Part shown: positions 27,819 through 36,156 of the stretch, piece after piece
Numbering within the stretch: position 1 is the first letter of the stretch
Layout of the letters: the number at the start of each line of letters is the position of its first letter
DNA from: an uncultured Rhodospirillales bacterium
Lineage (GTDB): Bacteria > Pseudomonadota > Alphaproteobacteria > Acetobacterales > Acetobacteraceae
Direction of reading: 5' to 3'
Length of the DNA: 64,000 bases
Assembly (NCBI GenBank): GCA_903893975.1
Contig: CAITOL010000041.1
Coordinates: 1-64,000, forward strand
Notes under the pieces: generated by a model
What the model saw: the letters and a program-made list of their open reading frames with translations, nothing else
The model's database searches: none
What the model was told of the DNA's origin: nothing
Translations under genes and position numbers: made by a program

Positions 27819-30203
27819 CTAAACCGGCAGCCGCCCCTGGTCTTCCTCGGCCGGCGCGCCGGTCGCCTCGGCAATCAGCGCCTCCGCATCGGCCAGCAGC
27901 GCCTCGTCACTATCGTCGCTGCGCACGTTCTCGCGGCCAATTTCCAGCAGCACCGGCACCGCCAGCGGCGAGACTTTCGACAGCACCATATGCCGGATGC
28001 GCCCACGCACCCGGCTGAGCATGCCGGCAATCCGGCCCAAATCCGTCATCCCGCCCGCCGCATCCGCCCAGGTGGCGCGCAGCAGCACATGATCCGGCTG
28101 ATGCCGGCGCAGCACGTTGTAAATCAGGTCGGAATTGACCGTAACCTGCCGTTTGGACTTTTCCGCCCCCGGATGGTGCCGGGCGATCAGGCCGGCAATC
28201 ACCGCCACGTTGCGGAAGGTCCGCCGCAGCATGGAACTTTCCGCCATCCACGCTTCCAGATCGTCGCCCAGCATGTCCTGGTCGAACAGCCCAGCAATAT
28301 CCACCGGCGGCCGGGCCGACCAGGTCGCCAGCACGTAATCGGTCGCCACAAAGCCCAGCGGCTGCACCCCCATCCGCTCCATCCGCCGCGTCAGCAGCAT
28401 GCCCAAGGTCTGATGCGCGTTCCGCCCCTCGAAGCAGTAGGCCACCAAAAACCAGCGGTCGCCGCGCGGAAATGTCTCCACCAGCAGATCATCCCGCCCC
28501 GGCAGCCGCGATATGCCCCGCTGCAGCGCCAGCCATTCCTGCACCTGGGCCGGAAACGCCCCCCATTGCCGCTGATCGGCCAGCAACACCCGCACCCGAT
28601 CCGCCAGGTTGGTGGATAGCGGCATGCGCGCGCCGCCATAGGCCGGCACCTTCGGGTCGCCGGTGCCGCCATCCACGCATTCCAGCGCGGCGGCGGTCAG
28701 CCGCACAAAGCGCAATTTCCGCCCGGCGAAAATAAACGTGTCATCGGCCACCAGCCCGGCGACGAAATCCTCCTCCACCTCGCCGAGCACCCCACCGCCG
28801 CGCAACCGCACCTTCACCATCGGCTGTTCCACAATGGTGCCGATATTCATCCGATACTGCCGCGCCACCCGGTCAGACATCACGTGGATGCGCCCCTCGG
28901 CATCGCGGAACAATTTGCGATACTCCGCATACGCCGTCAGCGCGTAGCCGCCGTTTTCGACAAAGCCGAGCGTATCGGCAAAGTCGCGCCGGCTCAGCGC
29001 CGCATACGGCGCCGCCCGCCGCACCTCCCGATATAATTCCTCCGGCAGAAACGGCCCGGCGCAGGCAGTGCCCAGAATATGCTGCGCCAGCACATCCAGC
29101 CCGCCTGGCCGCGGCCTGTCGCCATCACGCTCACCGGCAGCCACCCCCATGATGGCGGCGTGGCATTCCAGCACCTCGAACCGATTGGCCGGCACCAGCA
29201 CCGCCACGCTCGCCTCGTCCATGCGGTGATTGGCCCGCCCCACCCGCTGCAACAGCCGGGAAATGCCCTTCGGCGCGCCCACCTGCAGCACCTGATCTAC
29301 CCCGCCCCAGTCGATGCCGAGATCGAGCGAGGAGGTCGCCACCACCGCGCGCAGCCGCCCGTCGGCCATCGCCGCTTCCACCTTCAGCCGCTGCGCCATC
29401 TCCAGGCTGCCATGATGGATGGCAATCGGCAGCGTCTCGGTGTTGAGCTTCCACAATTCCTGAAACAACAGCTCCGCCTGGGCGCGGGTATTGACGAACA
29501 CAATCGTCATCCCCGCCGCCGCGATCTGCGCCAGAATATCCGGCGCCGAGGCCAGCCCCATATGCCCCGACCACGGCAGCCGCCCCTCCGGCAAGGCCAT
29601 GGAAATCACGGGCGGCGCCCCATCCTCCACCGCAATCACCCGCGCCGGCTGCTCGCCAGACTGAACATAGGCGGCAATATCCGCCTGATGCGCAATCGTT
29701 GCCGACAGCCCGATGCGCCGGCTGCCCGGCGCCAGCGTCGCCAGCCGCGCCAGGCCCAGCGCCAGCAAATCCCCCCGCTTGGTGCCGGCCAGAGCATGAA
29801 TTTCGTCCACCACGATGGTGTCCAGTCCGACAAACAGCTCCGCCGCCTCCGGGTTGCCCAGCAGCACCGCCAGGCTCTCCGGCGTGGTCAACAATATCTG
29901 CGGCGGCACTTCGCGCTGCTTGCGCCGCTCGCCAGATTTCGTGTCACCCGTGCGGGTCTCGATGCGGATCGGCAGCCCCATCGCCGCCACCGGGGCGGTC
30001 AGGTTGCGCGCGATATCCGCCGCCAGCGCCTTCAGCGGGCTGACATACAGGCTATGCAGCCCCGCGCGCGGCCGCGCCTGCAAATCCACCAGGCTCGGCA
30101 GAAAGCCAGCCAAGGTCTTGCCGCCGCCGGTGGGCGCAATCAGCAGTACATCCTCACCCGCCTGCCGCGCCGCCAGCACCGCCAGCTGATGCGATCGCGG
30201 CAC
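27819..30203 (-). CDS. Lhr-type, ligase-associated DEXH-box DNA helicase
   Basis: This large (at least 794-residue) helicase has motif I APTGGGKTLAG, motif II VVDEIHAL, motif III GLSATI and the helicase-C block VATSSLDLGIDWGGVD with LLQRVGRANHR. A long Lhr-specific C-terminal region follows. The family often sits beside an ATP-dependent DNA ligase and a metallo-endonuclease in a repair cluster; those are not next to it here. The coordinate given starts at GTG 30203. Homologous sequence continues upstream in frame (LPAPFAAWFAARGW) but has no ATG, GTG or TTG; a CTG at 30275 with a good ribosome-binding site is a likely true start. Confidence 0.93.
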   Translation of the reverse strand: MPRSHQLAVLAARQAGEDVLLIAPTGGGKTLAGFLPSLVDLQARPRAGLHSLYVSPLKALAADIARNLTAPVAAMGLPIRIETRTGDTKSGERRKQREVPPQILLTTPESLAVLLGNPEAAELFVGLDTIVVDEIHALAGTKRGDLLALGLARLATLAPGSRRIGLSATIAHQADIAAYVQSGEQPARVIAVEDGAPPVISMALPEGRLPWSGHMGLASAPDILAQIAAAGMTIVFVNTRAQAELLFQELWKLNTETLPIAIHHGSLEMAQRLKVEAAMADGRLRAVVATSSLDLGIDWGGVDQVLQVGAPKGISRLLQRVGRANHRMDEASVAVLVPANRFEVLECHAAIMGVAAGERDGDRPRPGGLDVLAQHILGTACAGPFLPEELYREVRRAAPYAALSRRDFADTLGFVENGGYALTAYAEYRKLFRDAEGRIHVMSDRVARQYRMNIGTIVEQPMVKVRLRGGGVLGEVEEDFVAGLVADDTFIFAGRKLRFVRLTAAALECVDGGTGDPKVPAYGGARMPLSTNLADRVRVLLADQRQWGAFPAQVQEWLALQRGISRLPGRDDLLVETFPRGDRWFLVAYCFEGRNAHQTLGMLLTRRMERMGVQPLGFVATDYVLATWSARPPVDIAGLFDQDMLGDDLEAWMAESSMLRRTFRNVAVIAGLIARHHPGAEKSKRQVTVNSDLIYNVLRRHQPDHVLLRATWADAAGGMTDLGRIAGMLSRVRGRIRHMVLSKVSPLAVPVLLEIGRENVRSDDSDEALLADAEALIAEATGAPAEEDQGRLPV

Positions 30204-30253
30204 CCAGCCGCGCGCGGCAAACCAGGCGGCAAACGGCGCCGGCAGCCCGCCGG

Positions 30254-30814
30254 TCAGGTCAGCGGAATGCGCCAGAGCAATTCCACCTTGTCATAGGCCG
30301 TTGCATCAAACTGCCCGATCAGCACCCCGCCATTGGCGCGGATCACCTTCTGCGAAATCGCGTTCTCCGGATCGGTGGTCAGTTCGACATACGCCAGACC
30401 CAGCGGCCGGATTTCCGCCAGCAGCAGTCCCAGCGCCGCAGTCGCAATGCCGCGCCCACGCTTCCACGGCACCACCGCGTAGCCAATATGCCCCAGCACA
30501 TAATCCGGCAGTTCGGCGGTTCCGGGCTGATGGCGAAACCCGATCGTGCCGCAGAATTCGCCATCCCACATCCAGCGCCGATAGCCCGGCAGTCGCGGCA
30601 CCACCCGCCCATCGCCCAAGGTGATCGGCCCGCCCTGCCCGGCCGGATCGGTCAGCCCGGACAGAAACGCCGCGGCGTCACTGCGGATCTGCGCCAGTTC
30701 CAGCGCCGCCAGCGCCGGCCCGTTCACGTTGCTGGGCGACCAGCCGGCCTCGATTGCCGCGATATATTGCGGCAAATGCTCCATCCCCGGCGTGACCAGT
30801 TGCAGCGCGCTCAT
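30254..30814 (-). CDS. GNAT family N-acetyltransferase
   Basis: This 186-residue acetyltransferase of the RimJ/RimL-like GNAT group has the acetyl-CoA-binding region RGRGIATAALGLLLAEIR (motif A) and a downstream ENAISQKVIRANGGVLIGQ block. The latter corresponds to the 'N..S..v..k.GF' element of ribosomal and amino-acid acetyltransferases. The substrate is unknown. The start at 30814 overlaps the stop of the monooxygenase gene (ATGA), so both are probably co-translated. Its 3' end may contain the ribosome-binding site of the helicase. Confidence 0.9.
   Translation of the reverse strand: MSALQLVTPGMEHLPQYIAAIEAGWSPSNVNGPALAALELAQIRSDAAAFLSGLTDPAGQGGPITLGDGRVVPRLPGYRRWMWDGEFCGTIGFRHQPGTAELPDYVLGHIGYAVVPWKRGRGIATAALGLLLAEIRPLGLAYVELTTDPENAISQKVIRANGGVLIGQFDATAYDKVELLWRIPLT
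30283..30289 (-). promoter_or_regulatory. Ribosome-binding site pointing to a possible CUG start of the helicase
   Basis: On the minus strand AAGGTGG (30289-30283) is followed after 7 nt by CTG at 30275-30273, in frame with the helicase. Starting there adds 24 residues, including the conserved-looking PAPFAAWFAARGW, and gives about 818 residues, close to the family's usual size. The site lies inside the end of the GNAT gene, so the two genes would overlap. Confidence 0.4.
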
Positions 30815-32163
30815 CCCGGCTGCCTCCAATCCCCCTGTTGCGCCGGCCCCAGCCCCAGATTGTCGCGCAACGTCGCGCCGGCATAATCGGTCTGAAACAG
30901 CCCGCGCCGCTGCAATTCCGGCACCACCAGATCGACGAAATCGGCGTAATTGCCCGGCACATACGCCGCCGAAACCACAAACCCGTCACACGCCCGCGCG
31001 GTAAACATTTCCTCCAGCCGATCCGCCACCTGCTTCGCGTCGCCCACAATCGCCCCATCCGCCCGGCCCCGGCCGCTGAAATGGGCGAAATCCCGCACCG
31101 TCGGGTTGGCCTTGCCGCTATTGCGGATTACCGCGTCGCGAATGGTCTGAATGCCGGACATGCCGCGCAACTCGGCATCGCTGAACACCTCGTCCATGCC
31201 CTTGCTGGCGAAATCGAAATTCAACGCCTCCGACAGCAGCGACAGCGTATCCACCTCCAACGGCAGGCGCTCGATCAACGCAAACTTATCTTCGGCCTCC
31301 GCCTGGCTCGCCGCGACAATCGGCAGCACCAGATTGCAGATTTTCACCCGCTCCGGGTCACGCCCCGCCGACGCCACCTCTGCCTTGGTCGCCGCATATG
31401 CCTGCTGCGCCTGGGCCAGCGAGTGGCTGGCAGCAAAAATCACCTCCGCCCAACGCCCGGCAAACCGCCGCCCGCGGCCGGATGCGCCGGCCTGGATAAT
31501 CACCGGATGCCCTTGCGCGGAGCGTGGCACGGTAAACGGGCCGCGCGATTTGAAATGCGCCCCCACATGGTCCAGCCGCCGCACCTTCTGCCCATCGCCA
31601 AACCGGCCACTGGCACGGTCCAGAATCAGCGCGTCATCATCCCAGCTATCCCAATGGCCGAGCACCACCTCCATGAACTCATCCGCCCGGTCGTAGCGGC
31701 TGTCATGCTCCAGCACCTCGTCGCGCCCCATATTGAACGCCTCGCCATCGTTCAGCGACGTCACCACATTCCACGCCGCCCGCCCGGCGGTCATCAGATC
31801 CACGGTGGCGAATTGCCGCGCGATGTGAAACGGCTCGAAATACGTGGTCGATGCCGTCGCCCCCAGCCCGAGCTGGCGCGTCGCCATCCCCATCGCCATC
31901 AACACCGCCACCGGGTCCATCTTCACGCAGCGAATGCCGTGCTCAATCGCGTGCACATGGTCATCGCCCAGCCGGTCCGGCATCGCCAGCCGATCATCGA
32001 AAAACGCCATATGGAACTTACCACGTTCCAAAATCCGGCCGATCTCCTGGTAATAATCGGCGGTCATGAAATCCAGCCGGCTTTCCGGGTGCCGCCAACT
32101 GAACGCCAGATTGGTGCAATTCTGCGCCTGCAGGAAGCCAACCATGACCATTTGCCGTTTCAT
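30811..32163 (-). CDS. NtaA/DmoA-type FMN-dependent monooxygenase (LLM class)
   Basis: The 450-residue protein is a bacterial luciferase-like flavin monooxygenase of the NtaA/SnaA/DszA subgroup, which uses FMNH2 from a partner reductase to oxidise small S- or N-containing or chelating compounds. Signature blocks are NLAFSWRHPESR near the N-terminus, FEPFHIARQFATVDLMTAGR and PVIIQAGASGRGRRFAGRWAE. No flavin reductase is adjacent. It is followed by the GNAT gene with ATGA overlap. The M81 peptidase lies upstream on the same strand with a 63-bp gap, so a shared transcript is possible. Confidence 0.92.
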   Translation of the reverse strand: MKRQMVMVGFLQAQNCTNLAFSWRHPESRLDFMTADYYQEIGRILERGKFHMAFFDDRLAMPDRLGDDHVHAIEHGIRCVKMDPVAVLMAMGMATRQLGLGATASTTYFEPFHIARQFATVDLMTAGRAAWNVVTSLNDGEAFNMGRDEVLEHDSRYDRADEFMEVVLGHWDSWDDDALILDRASGRFGDGQKVRRLDHVGAHFKSRGPFTVPRSAQGHPVIIQAGASGRGRRFAGRWAEVIFAASHSLAQAQQAYAATKAEVASAGRDPERVKICNLVLPIVAASQAEAEDKFALIERLPLEVDTLSLLSEALNFDFASKGMDEVFSDAELRGMSGIQTIRDAVIRNSGKANPTVRDFAHFSGRGRADGAIVGDAKQVADRLEEMFTARACDGFVVSAAYVPGNYADFVDLVVPELQRRGLFQTDYAGATLRDNLGLGPAQQGDWRQPG

Positions 32164-32226
32164 CGACAGATCCTTTTCGTCGTTGCGGTCAGCTTACGGT
32201 GTGCCACCACCGAAGCAAGCCGAACC

Positions 32227-33720
32227 TTACCGGGCGACATTATCCAATGGCCGCCGCCGCAGCCCCGGCCGCAAATGCTGAAACGGCAGCGTCGCCGGGT
32301 CCGCCACCACCGGCCCAGGGGCCGCCGCCACCAGCACCGCCTCGGCAATCGGCTGGAAGTCAGCGCGGAAATGTACCGATGATTTCAGCACCAGTATCCG
32401 GCACTCCGCCGGCTCAATCCCCACATGGCGGAACAAGGCCTGATCGTAGGCCTGGGTCTTGCGGCTGACCACGATCACCCGGACCCCACCCACCGCGATC
32501 AGCGCACACGGGCCCAGATCCGCCGGATTGCCCTTGCCCATCGGCCCGGTATTGACGAACTCGCCATTGGTCAGCCGCAGCACCTCCGCCGTTACCGCCA
32601 GCGGCACCCCGTCGGACTTGCCCCCAAGCGACAGCGCCACCGTCGCCCCCACACCCGCTGCATGGCAGGCGGCGGCACTTTCGGCGTCGTTGATCAATGC
32701 CAGCACCGCGCCCTCCGCCCGCTGCGCGATCAACTCGGCCAGCAATCCGGTGGTATCCCCATGCCCGCCGCCGCCGGGATTATCCTGGGTATCGGCAATC
32801 ACCACCGGCCGACGCGCGCCGTGCGAAAGGCTGATCGCCTCGGCGACCGACTCGGCCGCATCCTTGATCGCGCATTGAAACGTCGCTTCCCGCGCATCAA
32901 TAAACGCCTTCAGCGCATCCGCCGCCCGGTCCGCTTCGGCTTGCGTGTCCGCATAGGCCGCCAGGGCCACACCGCAATCCCAAAAATCGGCATAGGGAAA
33001 GCCGAAGCAATACGCCAGTTCCGCCACCCCGGCCGCAAGCCGCGTGCGCTCGTCCATCACCTCCAGCATCGGCGACATCATCGTGCACTGCATCGGCAGC
33101 GCAATCCAATAATCCACCTGCCGGAACGCCCGCGCCCATGGCGTGCCGCGCACAATCCGCTGCAACAGCAACCGCATCGCCTGCGCCCCCGCCGCCCGCA
33201 TATCCACATGCGGATAGGTCCGGAACGGCACCAGCGCATCGCACAGCGCCACCATTTTCGGGGTCAGATTGCAATGCGGGTCCAGGCTGATGGTCAGCGG
33301 CAGATCCCCCACCACCGCCCGCACCCGGCGCAGCAACTCGCCCTCCATATCCGGAAACGAATCGGCCACCGCCGCGCCATGCAAATCCAGATAAATCCCG
33401 TCCAGCGGCCCAGCATCCAGCGCGCGTGACAACTCGGCAATGATCAACGCCGAAATCCGCTCGAACGCCTCGTCCTGCACCGGGCCGGCCGGATTGGCGA
33501 AACACCAGGCCAGCGGCACCAGATCGACCCCCGCCTGCTGCGCCACCTCCACCGCACCGGCAATCGGCACCGATGTTCCGGCCACCGCTTCAAACAGCCC
33601 CGCCCCCACCGTCAGCCGTGGAAACCCACCGGGCAGCACAAAATCCATGTAACGGGTGGGGCGCGGCGCGAAAGAATGGCTTTCATGCATGAAGCCGCCG
33701 ACGGCGATGCGAAGGGTCAT
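32227..33720 (-). CDS. M81 family metallopeptidase (MlrC/microcystinase C-like)
   Basis: The 497-residue protein belongs to the M81 family, named after MlrC, which hydrolyses linearised microcystin in Sphingomonas; most relatives act on unknown small peptides. It opens with RIAVGGFMHESHSFAPRPT and carries the metal-site block ISLDPHCNLTPKM (Asp-x-His). The glycine-rich DTQDNPGGGGHGDTTGLL is the family hallmark. The protein is likely cytoplasmic, as no signal peptide is seen. It is divergent from the acetylpolyamine amidohydrolase gene, with 56 bp between starts. Confidence 0.92.
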   Translation of the reverse strand: MTLRIAVGGFMHESHSFAPRPTRYMDFVLPGGFPRLTVGAGLFEAVAGTSVPIAGAVEVAQQAGVDLVPLAWCFANPAGPVQDEAFERISALIIAELSRALDAGPLDGIYLDLHGAAVADSFPDMEGELLRRVRAVVGDLPLTISLDPHCNLTPKMVALCDALVPFRTYPHVDMRAAGAQAMRLLLQRIVRGTPWARAFRQVDYWIALPMQCTMMSPMLEVMDERTRLAAGVAELAYCFGFPYADFWDCGVALAAYADTQAEADRAADALKAFIDAREATFQCAIKDAAESVAEAISLSHGARRPVVIADTQDNPGGGGHGDTTGLLAELIAQRAEGAVLALINDAESAAACHAAGVGATVALSLGGKSDGVPLAVTAEVLRLTNGEFVNTGPMGKGNPADLGPCALIAVGGVRVIVVSRKTQAYDQALFRHVGIEPAECRILVLKSSVHFRADFQPIAEAVLVAAAPGPVVADPATLPFQHLRPGLRRRPLDNVAR

Positions 33721-33776
33721 GGTGCGGTCCTGTCAATCTATCGCTAGGCTAACGCGGCAGCGGCAAGGAGCAAATG

Positions 33777-34805
33777 ATGAAAGTTTTCTGGGACCCCGCC
33801 CAACAGGCGCACGCACCCGAGTTCTTCCTGCAAAAGGGCAAGGTGCGGAAAAATTTCGAAATCCCCGCCCGCGCCGATGCGCTGCTGGAAGCCTGCACGG
33901 CAATGAAGCTCGACATCGTCGCCCCGCCAGAGGCCGACTTACTCGCCTTGCGCCAGGTCCACACGCCCGACTATCTCGGCTTCCTGCGCGATGGCCCCAT
34001 CGCCTGGGCCGCCCTGCCAGACCCAGGGGAAGAAGTGGTGGCCAACATCCACCCAACCCCGGAAATGCTGGCCAACGGCGCCCGCCGCTCCAGCACCATC
34101 ATCGGTCAGGTCGGCTGGTACACCGCCGATGCCGCCTGCCCGGTTACCGCCCACACCTTCCCCGCCGCCGTGCGCGCCGCCGCCGGTGCGATTGCCGCCG
34201 CCGATGAAGCCGCCCTCGGCCGCCACGCCTACGCCCTCGCCCGACCGCCCGGCCACCACGCCTACGCCGCCCGCGCCGGCGGCCATTGCTACCTCAACAA
34301 CGCCGCCATCGCCGCCGAACGGCTGCGCATGCAGGGCGCGGCCAAGGTTGGCATCCTCGATATCGACAGCCACCACGGCAACGGCACCCAAGGCATTTTC
34401 TGGGACCGGGACGACGTCTTCTTCGCCTCCGTCCATGGCGACCCGAACCGCTACTACCCCTGGTATGTCGGCCATGCCAGCGAACGCGGTGCCGGCGCCG
34501 GTGCCGGCTGCAATCTCAATCTGCCGCTGCTGCAAGGTGCGGACGACCGGCCCTGGCTCGCGGCCGTGGAAGCCGGGCTCGCCGCCATCCTCGCCAATGG
34601 TGCGGATGCGCTGGTGATCAGCCTCGGCTTTGACGCCAGCAAAGACGAACCGCTCGGCTTCCTCGGCGTCACCGAGGACGGGTTTGCCCGCGCAGGCGCC
34701 GCCATTCGCAAAGCCGGCCGCCCCTGCGCCATCGTGCAGGAAGGCGGCTATAACGTCGATGTCATCGGCGATCTGCTCACCCGCTTCCTGGGCGAATTGG
34801 GCTAG
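33777..34805 (+). CDS. Histone deacetylase-family protein, acetylpolyamine amidohydrolase type
   Basis: The 342-residue zinc hydrolase closely follows Mycoplana acetylpolyamine amidohydrolase. It has ARPPGHHA with the tandem catalytic histidines, DIDSHHGNGTQGIF with two zinc ligands (Asp and the first His of SHH), LGFDASKDEPLGF with the third Asp ligand, and VQEGGYN with the catalytic Tyr. It should remove acetyl groups from acetylated polyamines or related amines. AAGGAG lies 6 nt before the ATG at 33777, so this start is preferred to ATG 33774. No polyamine gene is adjacent. Confidence 0.9.
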   Translation: MKVFWDPAQQAHAPEFFLQKGKVRKNFEIPARADALLEACTAMKLDIVAPPEADLLALRQVHTPDYLGFLRDGPIAWAALPDPGEEVVANIHPTPEMLANGARRSSTIIGQVGWYTADAACPVTAHTFPAAVRAAAGAIAAADEAALGRHAYALARPPGHHAYAARAGGHCYLNNAAIAAERLRMQGAAKVGILDIDSHHGNGTQGIFWDRDDVFFASVHGDPNRYYPWYVGHASERGAGAGAGCNLNLPLLQGADDRPWLAAVEAGLAAILANGADALVISLGFDASKDEPLGFLGVTEDGFARAGAAIRKAGRPCAIVQEGGYNVDVIGDLLTRFLGELG

Positions 34806-34854
34806 AAGCTCAGGCGCGGTTACACCCAAGCCGGATTATTGCTAAGGTCGGCGG

Positions 34855-36156
34855 ATGGAAATCCTGCTCGACCTCGGCATCATCCTGCTGCTGATCCTGT
34901 TGAACGGGCTGTTCGCGCTCAGCGAACTGGCCCTGGTGTCATCTAACCGCACCCGCCTCGCCGTGCTGGAACGCAAGGGGCACAAAGGCGCGGCCCTCGC
35001 CCGCAGCCTGGCGGAAGACCCGCAGCGCTTCCTGCCCGCGGTTCAGGTCGGCGTCACCCTCATCTCCATCCTCTCCGGCGTCTTCGGTGGCGCCCACGTC
35101 GCCGCGCTGCTCACCCCGCTGCTCGCCACCGTGCCGGCGCTGCAACCCTTCGCCGAAAGCCTGGGGCTCGCCATCGTCGTCGTGCTGATCACCTATTTCA
35201 CCATGGTCATCGGCGAACTCGTCCCCAAGCAACTTGCGTTGCGCAACCCCGAACACGTCGCCTCCGCCATCGCCGCCGGACTGGCCGGCCTGGCCAAACT
35301 GTTCCGCCCCGTCGTCTGGCTGCTGCGCCTGTCGTCCGACCTGGTGCTGCGCCTGTTCGGTGCCCACCGCGCCGCCTCGCAAACCATCACCGAAGAAGAA
35401 CTCCGCGCCATCCTCGCCGAGGGCGAGGAAACCGGCGTGATCGAAACCGAGGAGCGCGACATGATCGAACGCGTGCTCCGCCTCGCCGACAAACCCGTGC
35501 GCGCGATCATGACCCCACGCACCGGCCTCGCCTGGATCGACCGGAACGACAGCCGCGACGAAATCATCGCCACCGTCAAAGCCACCCCGCATTCCCGCTT
35601 CATCGTCTGCGACGGCGCAATCGACAATGTCGTCGGCGTCGTCGCGGCGAAGGACCTACTGGACCATATCCTGGACGGCCGCGCCCTCTCGATTGCCGAG
35701 GCCCTGCGCCAACCGCTGGTCATGCCCGACACCACCACCGCGCTCGATGCGTTGGAGCGACTGAAATCAGACCCGCTCGGCCTCGCTTTGGTGCTCGATG
35801 AATATGGCAGCTTCGAAGGCGTCGTCACCGCGGCCGACGCCCTGCAAGCCATCGTCGGAGACCCGGAAGACAGCGCCCCCGCCCCTGCGCGCGGCTCGGC
35901 GCACGATGAAGGCGCCCTGCTGCTCGATGGGCTGATGCCGGTTGATGAGGTAAAAGCCCGCCTCAACCTGCCGGACCTGCCCGCCGAGGGCAGCTACCAC
36001 ACCCTCGCCGGGCTGATCCTGGCCCTGCTCCGCCGTGTCCCGCATGTCGGCGACCGCATCGCTTTCGCCGGCTGGCTGTTTGAGGTCACGGTGATGGACT
36101 CCCGCCGCGTTGAGCGTGTCCGCGCCAGTCGTGAGCCACTTGCGGAAGAGGCCTAG
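34855..36156 (+). CDS. CorC/HlyC (CNNM) family transporter with CBS domains
   Basis: The 433-residue membrane protein begins with DUF21/CNNM transmembrane segments (ILLDLGIILLLILLNGLFAL, later ESLGLAIVVVLITYFTMVIG). A CBS-domain pair follows at about residues 215-345, with AIMTPRTGLAWIDRND between them and a VLDEYGSFEGVVTAADALQA block. A C-terminal CorC_HlyC domain completes it. Family members have been linked to magnesium/cobalt export and osmotic tolerance, while the older name 'haemolysin' is misleading. It ends with a CTAG overlap with the convergent kinase gene. Confidence 0.94.
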   Translation: MEILLDLGIILLLILLNGLFALSELALVSSNRTRLAVLERKGHKGAALARSLAEDPQRFLPAVQVGVTLISILSGVFGGAHVAALLTPLLATVPALQPFAESLGLAIVVVLITYFTMVIGELVPKQLALRNPEHVASAIAAGLAGLAKLFRPVVWLLRLSSDLVLRLFGAHRAASQTITEEELRAILAEGEETGVIETEERDMIERVLRLADKPVRAIMTPRTGLAWIDRNDSRDEIIATVKATPHSRFIVCDGAIDNVVGVVAAKDLLDHILDGRALSIAEALRQPLVMPDTTTALDALERLKSDPLGLALVLDEYGSFEGVVTAADALQAIVGDPEDSAPAPARGSAHDEGALLLDGLMPVDEVKARLNLPDLPAEGSYHTLAGLILALLRRVPHVGDRIAFAGWLFEVTVMDSRRVERVRASREPLAEEA

